This document shows, piece after piece, positions 33,527-42,381 of a DNA stretch of 49,990 nt. The position numbers and the translations under genes were made by a program. Location of the stretch: NCBI GenBank assembly GCA_024655885.1, contig JANLFN010000017.1:1-49990 (forward strand), written 5' to 3'. The DNA is from Eubacteriales bacterium. GTDB taxonomy: Bacteria; Bacillota; Clostridia; Acetivibrionales; JANLFN01. Every line of letters begins with the position of its first letter. Position 1 is the stretch's first letter. Under the pieces are notes generated by a model. That model did no database searches. It was given only the letters and a program-made list of their open reading frames with translations, and had not been told where the DNA came from.

Positions 33527-34405
33527 TCAGTTTGCATTTTCAATATAATACCTAAAGTTTTCTTCTGCTAAATGCCTGTTGTAGCAGGATTGTTCCATGG
33601 ACCGGCCGTCGTGGACCGAACCGCAGTAGGCCGACCTTTTTCCCGCAGCCAGCTCTTCAACGTACTTCCTGTATTTCCACCCGTGTAATGCCTTGAATTG
33701 GGGATTCCTGTACTTTTCATTGCGAAGATCGAAACAGTTCCTTGGTTTGTCCTTAAGGAGGCAATAACCTTTTGCTCCGCACTCATCACAGGAAATTGAC
33801 TGGACCTGGTCAATTTCCACTGCCGGAAAGAATCCCGCTTTAAATGGAGTATAATTGCAAATTCTGAAGCATATTTCCGCATCGCCCAGACAGCATTCTT
33901 CACTCCAATAGCCGATCTGATCCAGGAGTTCGGGCCGCAGGCACTGGCAGCAGCCTTCTACAAAACCTCTGTGCAGCTGCAGGTAGCCGGTGCCGTTTTT
34001 TTCTTTTTCAATAAGAGGTTGCCTGTATCTATCATAGTACTCCCGGCTTACGGCCCCCAGCAACCCTACCTCCGGGAACTGGCGAAACGCTTCCAGAAAC
34101 CGGCTTATCCAGTCGGGTGTGTGAATGTTCACATCGCTGTCCACTGTTATAAAGTACTGGTCTTTCGCCCTTTTAGCCAGGTTATAATTCCCCGCATATA
34201 CCGGTCCCCTGTTGGCTTCAAACCTGGTCCTGGATTTTATCCTGGAGTCCTTTAAATCCTGCAGATATTCCCATGTCCCATCCTGGGAATTATTGTCCAC
34301 CAGATGAAGCTCAAACTCATCGGTGGTCGCCAAAAGAGCTTTCAGATTTCTGGCCGTCAGTCCTAATCTATTCCATGTAATAAAGCTTACCAGCGGGGGT
34401 ATCAT
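33527..34405 (-). CDS. GT2 glycosyltransferase with C-terminal Cys motif, paralogue A
   Basis: A 292-residue GT-A glycosyltransferase. The start ATG 34405 follows GAAAGGG. Nucleotide-sugar binding is visible in L-V-D-N-N-S-Q-D-G-T and in D-S-D-V (DXD). The C-terminal part carries S-C-D-E-C and further Cys residues (K-G-Y-C, R-N-C) in a pattern shared by the paralogues at 34579 and 35707, so it may be a small zinc-binding module. No transmembrane helix is seen. It probably transfers a sugar of this locus onto a carrier or protein. Confidence 0.85.
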   Translation of the reverse strand: MIPPLVSFITWNRLGLTARNLKALLATTDEFELHLVDNNSQDGTWEYLQDLKDSRIKSRTRFEANRGPVYAGNYNLAKRAKDQYFITVDSDVNIHTPDWISRFLEAFRQFPEVGLLGAVSREYYDRYRQPLIEKEKNGTGYLQLHRGFVEGCCQCLRPELLDQIGYWSEECCLGDAEICFRICNYTPFKAGFFPAVEIDQVQSISCDECGAKGYCLLKDKPRNCFDLRNEKYRNPQFKALHGWKYRKYVEELAAGKRSAYCGSVHDGRSMEQSCYNRHLAEENFRYYIENAN

Positions 34406-34578
34406 TGTAATCAGCCCTTTCTTTGCCACAGCCCGATTAATTTTGCTCTATACATATAAAACCCGAAATTGTCCTCAGTTCAGTCCTTGTGAGAGTGACA
34501 AAACTTTTTATCGTACAAAAATATGGTCTCCATTCTATTCTAAAACGCCGTCTTTCCTCTCCTTGACACAGAATTCGT

Positions 34579-35478
34579 TTAATTGGCATTTACCACGTAA
34601 AAATTGAAATTTTCCTGTGCCCACGCCATATTGTACACATGAGTCCTGATAGATTCAGGACTGTGGATGGAGGCGCAGTATACCGTCCTTTTCCCCTGCT
34701 GGAGCTCATTAAAGTACTCAAGATATTTCCAGCGAAAGAGTTCTGCAAAGAATTCATTTTTGTGCTTGCTGTCGCGGATGCTGAAGCAGGTGGTGCTTGT
34801 CTTGTCGAGATGGCACCATTCCCTGCCCTCACAGGCCGTACAGGGTATGGATTGCACCATATCAATGGTGATATCGGTGACAAACCCGGCCTTAAACTTG
34901 GTATAATTATTTACCCTTACAGACATCTCCGCATCCCCATATCCGTTTTCCTCACACCAGAAGCCCACCTCATCAATCAGTTCAGGCCTCAGGCACTGGC
35001 AATGCCCGGGAACAAAATCAAGTATGACCCCTACCTTGCCATCCTTTAATTGAAGGTAGCTCACACCCTCCTTTTCCATAGGTATGACAGGAGGCAAATA
35101 GCTGGGATAGGGGTGAGCCCTTGGCACGCCTAAAAGTCCAACCTCCGGGAGCTTGTCGAACACCCGCATAAAACGAGTGATCCAGTCAGGAGTATAGATA
35201 TATACGTCACTGTCCAGTGCGATAAAATACTGGCCCGGTTTTCTCTGCACAAGGTTGTAGTTTACCGCATAAATGGGCCCCGCATTGACGGGAAACCGGA
35301 TTTTCGATTTAATGCGGCTGTCATTCAGGCTTTGGATAAATTCCCAGGTATCGTCCTGGGAATTGTTATCCACTATATGAAGTTCAAAATCATCCGTTGT
35401 TCTCAAAAGAGCATTGAGGTTTCTTACCGTCAGTCCCAACCTGTTGAAGGTTAAATAGCTTACCAGCGGTGGAGTCAT
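34579..35478 (-). CDS. GT2 glycosyltransferase with C-terminal Cys motif, paralogue B
   Basis: A 299-residue close paralogue of the previous gene. The N-terminal P-P-L-V-S-Y-L-T-F-N-R-L-G, D-N-N-S-Q-D-D-T and the DXD-type A-L-D-S-D-V-Y-I are conserved. The C-terminal Cys pattern C-T-A-C, W-C and T-C-F-S matches paralogues A and C, and the ends V-N-A-N/E-N-A-N align. GGGAGAGGG precedes the start. Tandem copies suggest sequential addition of similar sugars or recent duplication. Confidence 0.87.
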   Translation of the reverse strand: MTPPLVSYLTFNRLGLTVRNLNALLRTTDDFELHIVDNNSQDDTWEFIQSLNDSRIKSKIRFPVNAGPIYAVNYNLVQRKPGQYFIALDSDVYIYTPDWITRFMRVFDKLPEVGLLGVPRAHPYPSYLPPVIPMEKEGVSYLQLKDGKVGVILDFVPGHCQCLRPELIDEVGFWCEENGYGDAEMSVRVNNYTKFKAGFVTDITIDMVQSIPCTACEGREWCHLDKTSTTCFSIRDSKHKNEFFAELFRWKYLEYFNELQQGKRTVYCASIHSPESIRTHVYNMAWAQENFNFYVVNAN

Positions 35479-35706
35479 TTTAAACCCTCTCCCTATAGAA
35501 ATATTATAATAAAAGCCTTAAGGTTCCTTTTGTGAAATATATTTAACAGAAATCAGTAAACCAAGGTCGATGCATCATTTCCCGGATATTTACAAAATAT
35601 TGGCTGATGCTGAAATTATAAAGAATTACAAAAATAAACTTTTATCCTATAAAATTTCAGCATAGAGCGGTAAAACTATTTTTTGTGTAATGAACCAGCT
35701 CTGCCA

Positions 35707-36252
35707 CTAATTTTCGTTTTCAATATAATGCCCGAAGTTTTCCAAAACCCAATCCCTGTGGTATGAATGCTTTCTCGTGGACTCGGCGTCAAAAATGAAC
35801 CCGCAGTAGACCGTCCTTTTCCCTTCCTGCAATTCCTTAAAAAATTCAAGGTGTTTCCATTTAAACTCATTTACAAAGGGTTCGTTTTTGTATGTTTTGT
35901 CACGAATGGTAAAGCATGTCTCTTTCCTCTTATCCAGCTTGCACAGCTCTCTGGCTTCACACAGGTCGCAGCTTATGGTCTGTGTCATATCAATGGAAAC
36001 ATCCGTCACATATCCGGCTTTAAAAAAGGTTCAGGTTCAATGCATAAATGGGTCCGGCATTCACGGGAAACCTGGTTTTAGATTTTATCCGGCTGTTGTT
36101 CAAGCTTTCTATAAAGGCCTAGGTGTCATCCCTTGAGTTGCTGTCAATGATATGATTTCAAAGTCTTCATCCGCTGCCAGGACGGATTTCAAATTTTTTG
36201 CCGTCAGCCCTAAACGGTTAAAAGTTATATAGCTTACAAAAGGAGGTACCAT
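35707..36252 (-). pseudogene. GT2 glycosyltransferase paralogue C, frameshifted and internally deleted
   Basis: A start after AGGAGGTACC gives the family N-terminus (V-P-P-F-V-S-Y-I-T-F-N-R-L-G). One base is then lost in the codons for F-E-I-H-I-I-D-S, a TAG replaces the conserved Trp of D-D-T-W, and after Y-A-L-N-L about 100 codons are missing before the C-terminal part resumes near 36020. The last 100 residues (T-D-V-S-I-D-M-T-Q-T-I-S-C and onward) are intact with all Cys residues. Three separate lesions make this a clear pseudogene. Confidence 0.85.
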
Positions 36253-36448
36253 GAATTCATCTCTTTCCATATATAAATGTGTTTTACCTATAATTCATAT
36301 TATGTAAATTAAATGATTATGTTACATTGTTTTCTCATTTTAAAGAAAATACAAAATACTCTTATCTCCTGCTTAATTTCAATTTTTATACACCTTTCAG
36401 TCTATTTCAAAATATTATAATTAGTAGACATAAAAGAGGAGGTTTGTA

Positions 36449-37510
36449 ATGAAAGCGCTCATATTAAGTGGAGGCACCGGTACCCGGCTGAGGCCGTTAA
36501 CCTATACGAATGCCAAACAATTAATACCGGTGGCAAACAAGCCTATATTATACTATATTATTGAAAAAATATCTAAAGTAGGAATAGAAGATGTAGGGAT
36601 CATCGTAGGCGACACCCATCAGGAAATTAAAATAGCCGTTGGGAACGGCAACAGGTGGGGCATACGCACCACATTTATCCATCAGCCCTTCCCTCTTGGA
36701 CTGGCTCATGCGGTCAAAACAGCTTCATCTTTTATTGGCGACAGCGATTTCATAATGATTTTAGGCGATAACCTGTTTCAAATGGAACTGGATGAGATTA
36801 TAAACAATTTCTATCTCAATAATTCCAATGCCTCCCTCCTGCTTCACAGGGTGGATAACCCTTCTGAGTTCGGTGTTGCTGTGGTGGAAAACGGCCGGAT
36901 CGTAAAATTGGTGGAAAAACCCGAAGATTTCATCAGCGACCTGATTGTCACCGGCGTATATGTCTTTGACAAGAGCATTTTTAATGCCATTAGCCATATC
37001 AATCCATCTCCCAGGGGGGAACTGGAAATCACCGACGCCATCCAGAAGCTCCTGGAAATGGGGGGCAAGGTTTCCTATACCCTCACCAGCGGCTGGTGGA
37101 AGGATACGGGAAAGATTTGTGATGTCCTGGAGGCAAACCGGCTTATCCTGGATTCACCAGACGGCATTGCCGGATCCTCATGCGTCCTGGGTACCCTGTT
37201 CAACAACAGGATACACATGGGACAAAATGTAACGGTTGAGAACAGCGTCATACAGGGACCTGCCGTTATTGGAGACGACGCCGTTATCACGGGCAGCTGC
37301 ATCGGACCTTACACATCGGTGGGAAAAAGAGTGGAAATCATAAACAGTCATATAGAAAACAGCATCGTGCTTGACAATACCAAGGTAGAAAATATAGGAA
37401 AAAAGATCAGCGGCAGCCTCATAGGAAAAAACGTGACCATCAAAAACAGCAAGAGCGGGCAGGACTCTCTGAGTTTTCTTCTGGGAGACGACAGCAAAAT
37501 TGCAATGTAA
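36449..37510 (+). CDS. rmlA: Glucose-1-phosphate thymidylyltransferase
   Basis: A 353-residue nucleotidylyltransferase with an extra C-terminal beta-helix (long form). Motif G-G-T-G-T-R-L-R-P-L-T is at 8-18, V-E-K-P and G-V-Y-V-F-D follow in the core, and hexapeptide repeats start near 250. It makes dTDP-glucose from dTTP and glucose-1-phosphate. AGAGGAGG precedes the start. It is followed by rmlB on the same strand, divergent from the glycosyltransferases. Some long-form members use other sugar phosphates, so acetyl-transfer or bifunctional activity cannot be excluded. Confidence 0.92.
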   Translation: MKALILSGGTGTRLRPLTYTNAKQLIPVANKPILYYIIEKISKVGIEDVGIIVGDTHQEIKIAVGNGNRWGIRTTFIHQPFPLGLAHAVKTASSFIGDSDFIMILGDNLFQMELDEIINNFYLNNSNASLLLHRVDNPSEFGVAVVENGRIVKLVEKPEDFISDLIVTGVYVFDKSIFNAISHINPSPRGELEITDAIQKLLEMGGKVSYTLTSGWWKDTGKICDVLEANRLILDSPDGIAGSSCVLGTLFNNRIHMGQNVTVENSVIQGPAVIGDDAVITGSCIGPYTSVGKRVEIINSHIENSIVLDNTKVENIGKKISGSLIGKNVTIKNSKSGQDSLSFLLGDDSKIAM

Positions 37511-37561
37511 GGGGACACACATCTATTTTCTGTTCTCTGCAGTGTCGGAATGTCCCCTTTT
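37509..37561 (+). terminator. Hairpin between rmlA and rmlB
   Basis: AAGGGGACA and TGTCCCCTTTT are the arms of a stem directly behind the rmlA stop. It may attenuate rmlB, which has its own RBS 23 bases later. Confidence 0.55.
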
Positions 37562-37583
37562 GGCTATACGGAGGTGTATTTGG

Positions 37584-38564
37584 ATGAAAGTCATACTTGT
37601 GACCGGTGGAGCAGGCTTTATAGGCAGCAACTTTATAAAGTATTTTTTAAAAAGAAATAAGAACTATATTGTGGTTAACATGGATAAATTGACCTATGCC
37701 GGGAATTTAAACAATTTGAAGGAATTGGAGAGCTCTCCCAGGTATCATTTCGTGAAGGGAGATATATGCAATAATGAACTGGTCAATTACGTCTTAAAAA
37801 AATACAGACCGTGTTATATAATCAATTTTGCCGCGGAATCCCATGTGGACAGAAGTATCGATCACCCCTTCACCGCGGCGGATACAAATATTATAGGCAC
37901 CCTTACGCTGCTTGAAGGGGCTCGCTTTATCTGGAGCAAACCAGGAACAGCGGGAAACCGTTTTATTCAAATTTCAACAGACGAGGTATACGGAAGCATT
38001 AACAATGACACCGACTACTTCACGGAAGAATCAAGCCTAATGCCCAACAGCCCTTATTCAGCTTCAAAGGCCGGTGCCGATCTCTTGGTAAGGGCTTTTT
38101 CAAAAACCTACGGCGTTCCGGCAATTATCACCCGGAGCTGCAACAACTACGGTCCTTACCAAAATATTGAGAAGTTTATACCCACGTGCATCACCCATGC
38201 CCTGCAGGATAAGCCCATTCCCATTTATGGAGACGGGGAAAACAAGCGTGAGTGGATCCACGTGCTGGACCACTGCACCGGAATTATACGCGCCCTGTTT
38301 TACGGCAAGCCCGGTGAGATTTACAATATTGGAAGCGGCGAAGAGATTTCAAATATAGAACTGGCAAAGCACATTTTAAAATACCTGAACAAGCCGGAAA
38401 GCGCTCTTAAAATGGTTAGCGACAGGCCGGGGCACGACAGGCGCTATGCCATGAACAGCTATAAAGCAAGGAGCAACCTGAACTGGTCATGCAAATACAG
38501 TTTTTCAGACGGGTTGAAGGAAACAATCCAGTGGTATAAAAGCAACCGGTCCTGGCGGGAATAA
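37584..38564 (+). CDS. rmlB: dTDP-glucose 4,6-dehydratase
   Basis: A 326-residue extended SDR from ATG 37584, which follows GGAGGTG; the longer frame from 37500 is not protein-like. The motif G-G-A-G-F-I-G-S is at 8-15, S-T-D-E-V-Y-G and the catalytic Y-S-A-S-K follow, and the E-F/D-E dehydratase residues lie in I-S-T-D-E-V. It converts dTDP-glucose to dTDP-4-keto-6-deoxyglucose. No rmlC or rmlD is present, which points away from rhamnose and toward an amino sugar made by the DegT enzyme. Confidence 0.94.
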   Translation: MKVILVTGGAGFIGSNFIKYFLKRNKNYIVVNMDKLTYAGNLNNLKELESSPRYHFVKGDICNNELVNYVLKKYRPCYIINFAAESHVDRSIDHPFTAADTNIIGTLTLLEGARFIWSKPGTAGNRFIQISTDEVYGSINNDTDYFTEESSLMPNSPYSASKAGADLLVRAFSKTYGVPAIITRSCNNYGPYQNIEKFIPTCITHALQDKPIPIYGDGENKREWIHVLDHCTGIIRALFYGKPGEIYNIGSGEEISNIELAKHILKYLNKPESALKMVSDRPGHDRRYAMNSYKARSNLNWSCKYSFSDGLKETIQWYKSNRSWRE

Positions 38565-38567
38565 TAG

Positions 38568-38600
38568 GAAAGGGGCCACCTTTTTTGGTCAGCCCCTTTC
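38568..38600 (+). terminator. Terminator behind rmlB
   Basis: A perfect 9-bp stem GAAAGGGGC/GCCCCTTTC spans the T-rich loop 12 bases after the rmlB stop; it may act in both directions. Confidence 0.65.
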
Positions 38601-38654
38601 TTAATTTGCATTTACGGCATAAAAACGGATGTTCCCCACTGCCCGGTCTTTATG
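38601..38654 (-). pseudogene. C-terminal relic of a fourth GT2 paralogue
   Basis: Seventeen codons read H-K-D-R-A-V-G-N-I-R-F-Y-A-V-N-A-N and then TAA. This aligns with the ends of paralogues A-C (E-N-F-R-Y-Y-I-E-N-A-N and similar). Nothing upstream continues the family, so a deletion removed the rest. Confidence 0.65.
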
Positions 38655-38668
38655 ACGTTAATAAAATA

Positions 38669-38932
38669 TTAAAATAGTACTTCTGTATAAAAGCTTTCGC
38701 CAGAGTGGACGATCTCTTTATATATACGGCAGTTTGGAAGACCGGAGCGTCTTATGGCTTGAAGGGCTCTTTGCAGTTCACTCTCCGGAAATTTTACCCC
38801 CATGCTGCACATATCCGTCATTATGGGCCTGGGCAAATAGGCCAGTTCGCATGTAATTCCATTCGCCTTCATGCGGCGCTCCAATAAAAATGCATGAGTT
38901 CTGGTCTGCAGTGAAGTATAATAATTCGTCAT
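38669..38932 (-). CDS. DUF3343-like small protein
   Basis: An 87-residue protein from M-T-N-Y-Y (ATG 38932), more likely than the upstream starts. It resembles DUF3343: a first helix T-H-A-F-L-L-E-R-R-M-K, then L-P-R-P-I-M-T-D-M-C-S-M-G-V-K-F, which keeps the Cys and following Gly of the family motif. It is a diverged relative of the protein at 24264. Selenium or sulfur transfer is the proposed family role and is unproven. Confidence 0.55.
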   Translation of the reverse strand: MTNYYTSLQTRTHAFLLERRMKANGITCELAYLPRPIMTDMCSMGVKFPESELQRALQAIRRSGLPNCRIYKEIVHSGESFYTEVLF

Positions 38933-39023
38933 AATTTTCACTCCTATAAACACGCGGAACTGCATGTTCCCACGCAGTTCCATGTGTGACCTGGCTCTCC
39001 AACACTACGAAATAGCGACAGCT

Positions 39024-39845
39024 TTAATCCCAATTATCTTTTCTTGCGCTATCGAGGGGATTCCATTTCTGATCAGGGAAGAATTGTGTTGGGAATGGAG
39101 TCAAGGCCCTATTATTGAATGTGGAGCAGTTCTGCGTTGCGGCATTCTGTTGTTCCGGAGGCACCGGACAGTAGCCGAACGAGGGGATCAGCAGCTGTAC
39201 TACACATTCACACTTAATCACAAAAAATACCCCTATATCCAGGCTCAACACGCCTGTTGTCGTATTAATGGTGTCGTTGAACGCATCGGCGATGGCCTCA
39301 ACTTTAAGACTGGTGCCGTCTATATCCACAATCCTGCTGGGATATTCCGGATAGCGGATGAGCCCTATCTGGGTCAGGCTGTCGGGACAGTAGATTTCAT
39401 TAATTGTCAAATTAAAGGCCGAAACATCGTCCAGGGTCAGGTTCTGGTTAACCCCGTCCGAATATACGACGGTATAGCCTATTCTTACAAACAGCTTGAG
39501 TTTTTTAAACTTCGGTTTGGTAAGAGAATCCGTCTTTGAAACAACCCTTATGTCCTGAATGTTAAAGTTGATAGCCCCTTCATAGGAAAATGTGGGATTG
39601 ATCACCCCTGAACCGGGAATAAGGGCAATATTCCTTGTAATACAATCTCTAAGGGCTACCTGGTCAAAAACCTTCGGGACCTCAATGCATACCAGTTCGT
39701 TTGGCGGCGGAAAATGATCGGGGTTTAGTATTTGTCCGGCTTCAATTTTTATGCTTGAGCTGCCAACATTGTCATTTTGCACCTTAAATACCTCCTTATT
39801 ACATAATGCACTAGGATCAATCAACATAAACCTTCCGTAATTCAT
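39024..39845 (-). CDS. Uncharacterised Cys-containing protein, surface/spore-like family, paralogue 2
   Basis: A 273-residue protein whose C-terminal block V-Q-L-L-I-P-S-F-G-Y-C, then C-S-T-F and F-P-T-Q-F-F-P-D-Q matches the protein at 21159-22109. The middle contains V-C-I-E-V-P-K-V-F-D-Q and a beta-rich stretch K-F-K-K-L-K-L-F-V-R-I-G-Y. No signal peptide is visible. Clostridial spore-surface proteins often have such short Cys-containing, beta-rich layouts, but the assignment is inference. Its place next to the glycan locus makes it a candidate acceptor or coat partner. Confidence 0.5.
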   Translation of the reverse strand: MNYGRFMLIDPSALCNKEVFKVQNDNVGSSSIKIEAGQILNPDHFPPPNELVCIEVPKVFDQVALRDCITRNIALIPGSGVINPTFSYEGAINFNIQDIRVVSKTDSLTKPKFKKLKLFVRIGYTVVYSDGVNQNLTLDDVSAFNLTINEIYCPDSLTQIGLIRYPEYPSRIVDIDGTSLKVEAIADAFNDTINTTTGVLSLDIGVFFVIKCECVVQLLIPSFGYCPVPPEQQNAATQNCSTFNNRALTPFPTQFFPDQKWNPLDSARKDNWD

Positions 39846-39971
39846 CCATTCTTTTTTCTTTTGGTGCCTCTTATAGTATCATTATATTTTGAGCGCAGAA
39901 AAAGGTTACATGTTTTCGTCGTTATGTATATGAAAATTTACATAAAAAATATTTCTATCTCGAATTCATGA

Positions 39972-40014
39972 AAAAATGGTCTATGTCCGATTTATAGCGG
40001 CATAGACCATTTTT
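39972..40014 (-). terminator. Strong terminator behind the chemoreceptor gene
   Basis: Fourteen perfectly paired bases (AAAAATGGTCTATG/CATAGACCATTTTT) with a 15-base loop and a T-run in both directions. Confidence 0.85.
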
Positions 40015-40058
40015 GAATACGATAGAGTATATATTATTTTGACTTTTGATTCTTTGGC

Positions 40059-40910
40059 TTAGCCGCTTAAAGCTTCATCCAATGTTTTGACCTTTGCCAT
40101 TTGAGAGAGCTGCTTTACAACGCCCACAATCTCGTCGGCGGTCGCGGCAATCTCTTCTGCCGCTGCAGCCTGACTTTCGGATGTAACACTGGTTTTACCG
40201 ATCTGTTCACCGATGGTCTCAATGGCATTTTTCATGTCCAGAAGAGATTTGGCTATCTTTTCTGCCGATTCCTTGCTGAGGGTGGAAAGCTTGCCCATCT
40301 CGTTGGCCACCACGCTGAAGCCCCGCCCCGCATCTCCTGCTCTGGCCGCCTCAATGGTGGCATTCAATGCCAGGAGGTTGGACTGGGAAGAAATCCCTTT
40401 GATGGCCTGGATGATGCTGTCGATTTCGCTGATCTTATCCCGGGTCCGGGAGGTAAAGTCCACGATTTCCCTGATAAAGGAGGAAAGCTGCTGGGAACCG
40501 GAGGCCACTTCCTCTATTCCGGCGTTCAGCTGTTCCATCGAATTAAAAAGTGAAGCGGCGCTCCTCTCAATCTGGGTTTCAACGTCCATACTCCTGGAAA
40601 CCGAAACGATGGCGACAACTTCCCCCTTTTCATCGACCACAGGCGTCAGGACCCCCTTTGCCGGAACCCCGAAAAAAGCCTCGGGCACCAGGGATACAAT
40701 CTGCTTTTTTTCTCTCCTTATGGTCGTAATCACGTCTGTTTCGGGGAACTCATCTCCCACCTTCAAGTCGGTCTTAAGCTTGCTTCCGTGCTCACAGGCT
40801 GAATAGCTCATGGTCTTGAGGTCAAATATCAGCAAGGTCATATCCTCCTGCATGATCTCCTGCAAAACCGGCATAATGTCCATAAACGGCTGTAGATACT
40901 TTTGCTCCAT
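40059..40910 (-). CDS. Soluble methyl-accepting chemotaxis protein
   Basis: About 283 residues without any transmembrane helix. The N-terminal about 110 residues form a small sensor-like domain ([14 protein letters not shown], then [12 protein letters not shown]). The signalling hairpin tip [20 protein letters not shown] follows, then [11 protein letters not shown] and a short return helix. GGAG before ATG 40910 favours it over 40925. It lies just behind the methyltransferase genes with no promoter of its own that I can see clearly, so it may sense a methyl donor or metabolic state. Confidence 0.88.
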   Translation of the reverse strand: MEQKYLQPFMDIMPVLQEIMQEDMTLLIFDLKTMSYSACEHGSKLKTDLKVGDEFPETDVITTIRREKKQIVSLVPEAFFGVPAKGVLTPVVDEKGEVVAIVSVSRSMDVETQIERSAASLFNSMEQLNAGIEEVASGSQQLSSFIREIVDFTSRTRDKISEIDSIIQAIKGISSQSNLLALNATIEAARAGDAGRGFSVVANEMGKLSTLSKESAEKIAKSLLDMKNAIETIGEQIGKTSVTSESQAAAAEEIAATADEIVGVVKQLSQMAKVKTLDEALSG

Positions 40911-41116
40911 GATGCTCAACTCCATGCAATAATTTTTGCTTACCAGCTGTTATTATAAGGCCTAAAATCCATTATTTTAAATAATAACACATATATTTAC
41001 ATACGTATAGCGTGCCATTAGACCTATTAGTCCCATATTGGACCTTGAAGGCATAAGCCGACAAATATACGGAATACGGCTTGCAGTCCCGGCAGTACCT
41101 CCTTGACTGGAAAATT

Positions 41117-41151
41117 AAAAAAAGAGCGAAGTAAAACTCTTCACTCTTTTT
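41117..41151 (-). terminator. Terminator behind URO-D paralogue 1
   Basis: Minus-strand GAGTGAAG/CTTCGCTC stem, with one mismatch, followed by T7. It isolates the methyltransferase genes from the chemoreceptor gene, arguing for a separate chemoreceptor transcript. Confidence 0.7.
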
Positions 41152-41195
41152 CAGCCGGAAAACCAAACTTGAAACTGCCGGCAGGCAGGCGGTTT

Positions 41196-42320
41196 TTACC
41201 TGCCAAGGGCGGCATCCACCATGGCTTGGACGTTTTCCGGTTTTGCATTGGCAGGTATGCTGCAGCCCGCCGCCATTATCAGTCCCTGAGGCAGGAATTC
41301 GTCCACAAGCCGCCTGGAATAGGCATATACCTCATCCGGCGAGGCAAGGGTTAAAAGGGAGGGCGAAACATTGCCCATGAAGCACATATGCCCCGCCAAT
41401 ACTTCATGTGCTTTGAAGATATCGGTGGTGCTGTCGGTGTGGAATATGCAGACACCCTTGGGAAGCTCAAGGAAGTATTTAACGAAGCGGTCCCAGTTCA
41501 TATCCAGGTGCAGGTAGATGTACTTCCCCGTCTCAGCCATTAAATGGATGGCCTTTTTGGTATAAGACCAGGCGAACTTCTCAAAATCCTTGTATGAAAG
41601 GAAATCGCCGGCTTCCCGCGCTCCCCCGGTAAATACCGCAAAGTCGGGGGCAGAGGTCAGGTTGTTTTTTATATTCTGCACGGTTTCTTCCATCATAACA
41701 TCCATGGCGGCAAGCACCTTGTCGGGTATCCTGTGCAAATCCCTCATGAATCTTGCTATTCCACGGGCTGCGCACAGCGACCCGAAGGGGGCTCCTGCGC
41801 CTGCACCGGTGGACAAGGCCACAACCCCGGCATCTTTGAATTTCTCTTGGATCCTGGGAGCCAAGGACATGTTCTTACCCATTTCTTCCAGAGCGTTTCC
41901 CAGGTACTTGTTGGCATAATCAGCAAAATAAAAGCTCCAGCCTTTGTCGATGATCACATCGTAGTCTTCCTCCGTCATATAGCCCACTTCATCCACCTGC
42001 CAGAGCATATCCTCGGGCAGCTCCCGGCCGGGAAGCTTGATCTTTGCAAGGGAGAAAATGCCGTTGTTGGACGGGAATACGGGAACCATGCCTGTGCCGT
42101 CCACTTCACCGTCTCCAAGCTTCAATATGGCCTTCAGGATAAGCTCATTGCCGTATTCCGGGTCCTTGATAATGGCTGAAAGCTTTTCGCCCATATACCT
42201 GAGGGCAAAGGCGTCCACATTCAACACGATGGGAGGCCTGTCTGTCTTCTGGGTGGAAATTGCTTTTTTAAGCCTTTCTATGTGTTCATTGAATAATTGC
42301 TGACCTGTTTTATTGCTCAT
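41196..42320 (-). CDS. URO-D-family corrinoid methyltransferase, paralogue 1
   Basis: A 374-residue TIM-barrel protein of the uroporphyrinogen decarboxylase superfamily, MtaA/CmuA branch, which moves methyl groups to or from corrinoid proteins. The zinc site H-x-C...C of MtaA is altered: H271-L-D273 replaces H-x-C, while C353 in A-A-G-C-S-I-P-A-N-A-K is kept. All four paralogues here share this H-x-D form. The N-terminus (K-T-D-R-P-P-I-V-L) and G-G-A-R-E-A-G-D-F are family hallmarks. It lies 61 bases behind paralogue 2; a degenerate corrinoid-gene end may precede it. The methyl donor is unknown. Confidence 0.85.
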   Translation of the reverse strand: MSNKTGQQLFNEHIERLKKAISTQKTDRPPIVLNVDAFALRYMGEKLSAIIKDPEYGNELILKAILKLGDGEVDGTGMVPVFPSNNGIFSLAKIKLPGRELPEDMLWQVDEVGYMTEEDYDVIIDKGWSFYFADYANKYLGNALEEMGKNMSLAPRIQEKFKDAGVVALSTGAGAGAPFGSLCAARGIARFMRDLHRIPDKVLAAMDVMMEETVQNIKNNLTSAPDFAVFTGGAREAGDFLSYKDFEKFAWSYTKKAIHLMAETGKYIYLHLDMNWDRFVKYFLELPKGVCIFHTDSTTDIFKAHEVLAGHMCFMGNVSPSLLTLASPDEVYAYSRRLVDEFLPQGLIMAAGCSIPANAKPENVQAMVDAALGR

Positions 42321-42381
42321 AGCATTGCACCTCCATACATTTTGGGGATATTGTTACCCCTTTTTATAGCGCACTCAATTT

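Noticed and set aside
37500-37583. N-terminal extension of RmlB
   Set aside because: The sequence M-Q-C-K-G-T-H is not family-like and falls in the rmlA/rmlB hairpin; the ATG at 37584 has a strong RBS.
40972-41166. 64-codon frame between chemoreceptor and URO-D paralogue 1
   Set aside because: It overlaps the intrinsic terminator of paralogue 1 and has no protein-like features.
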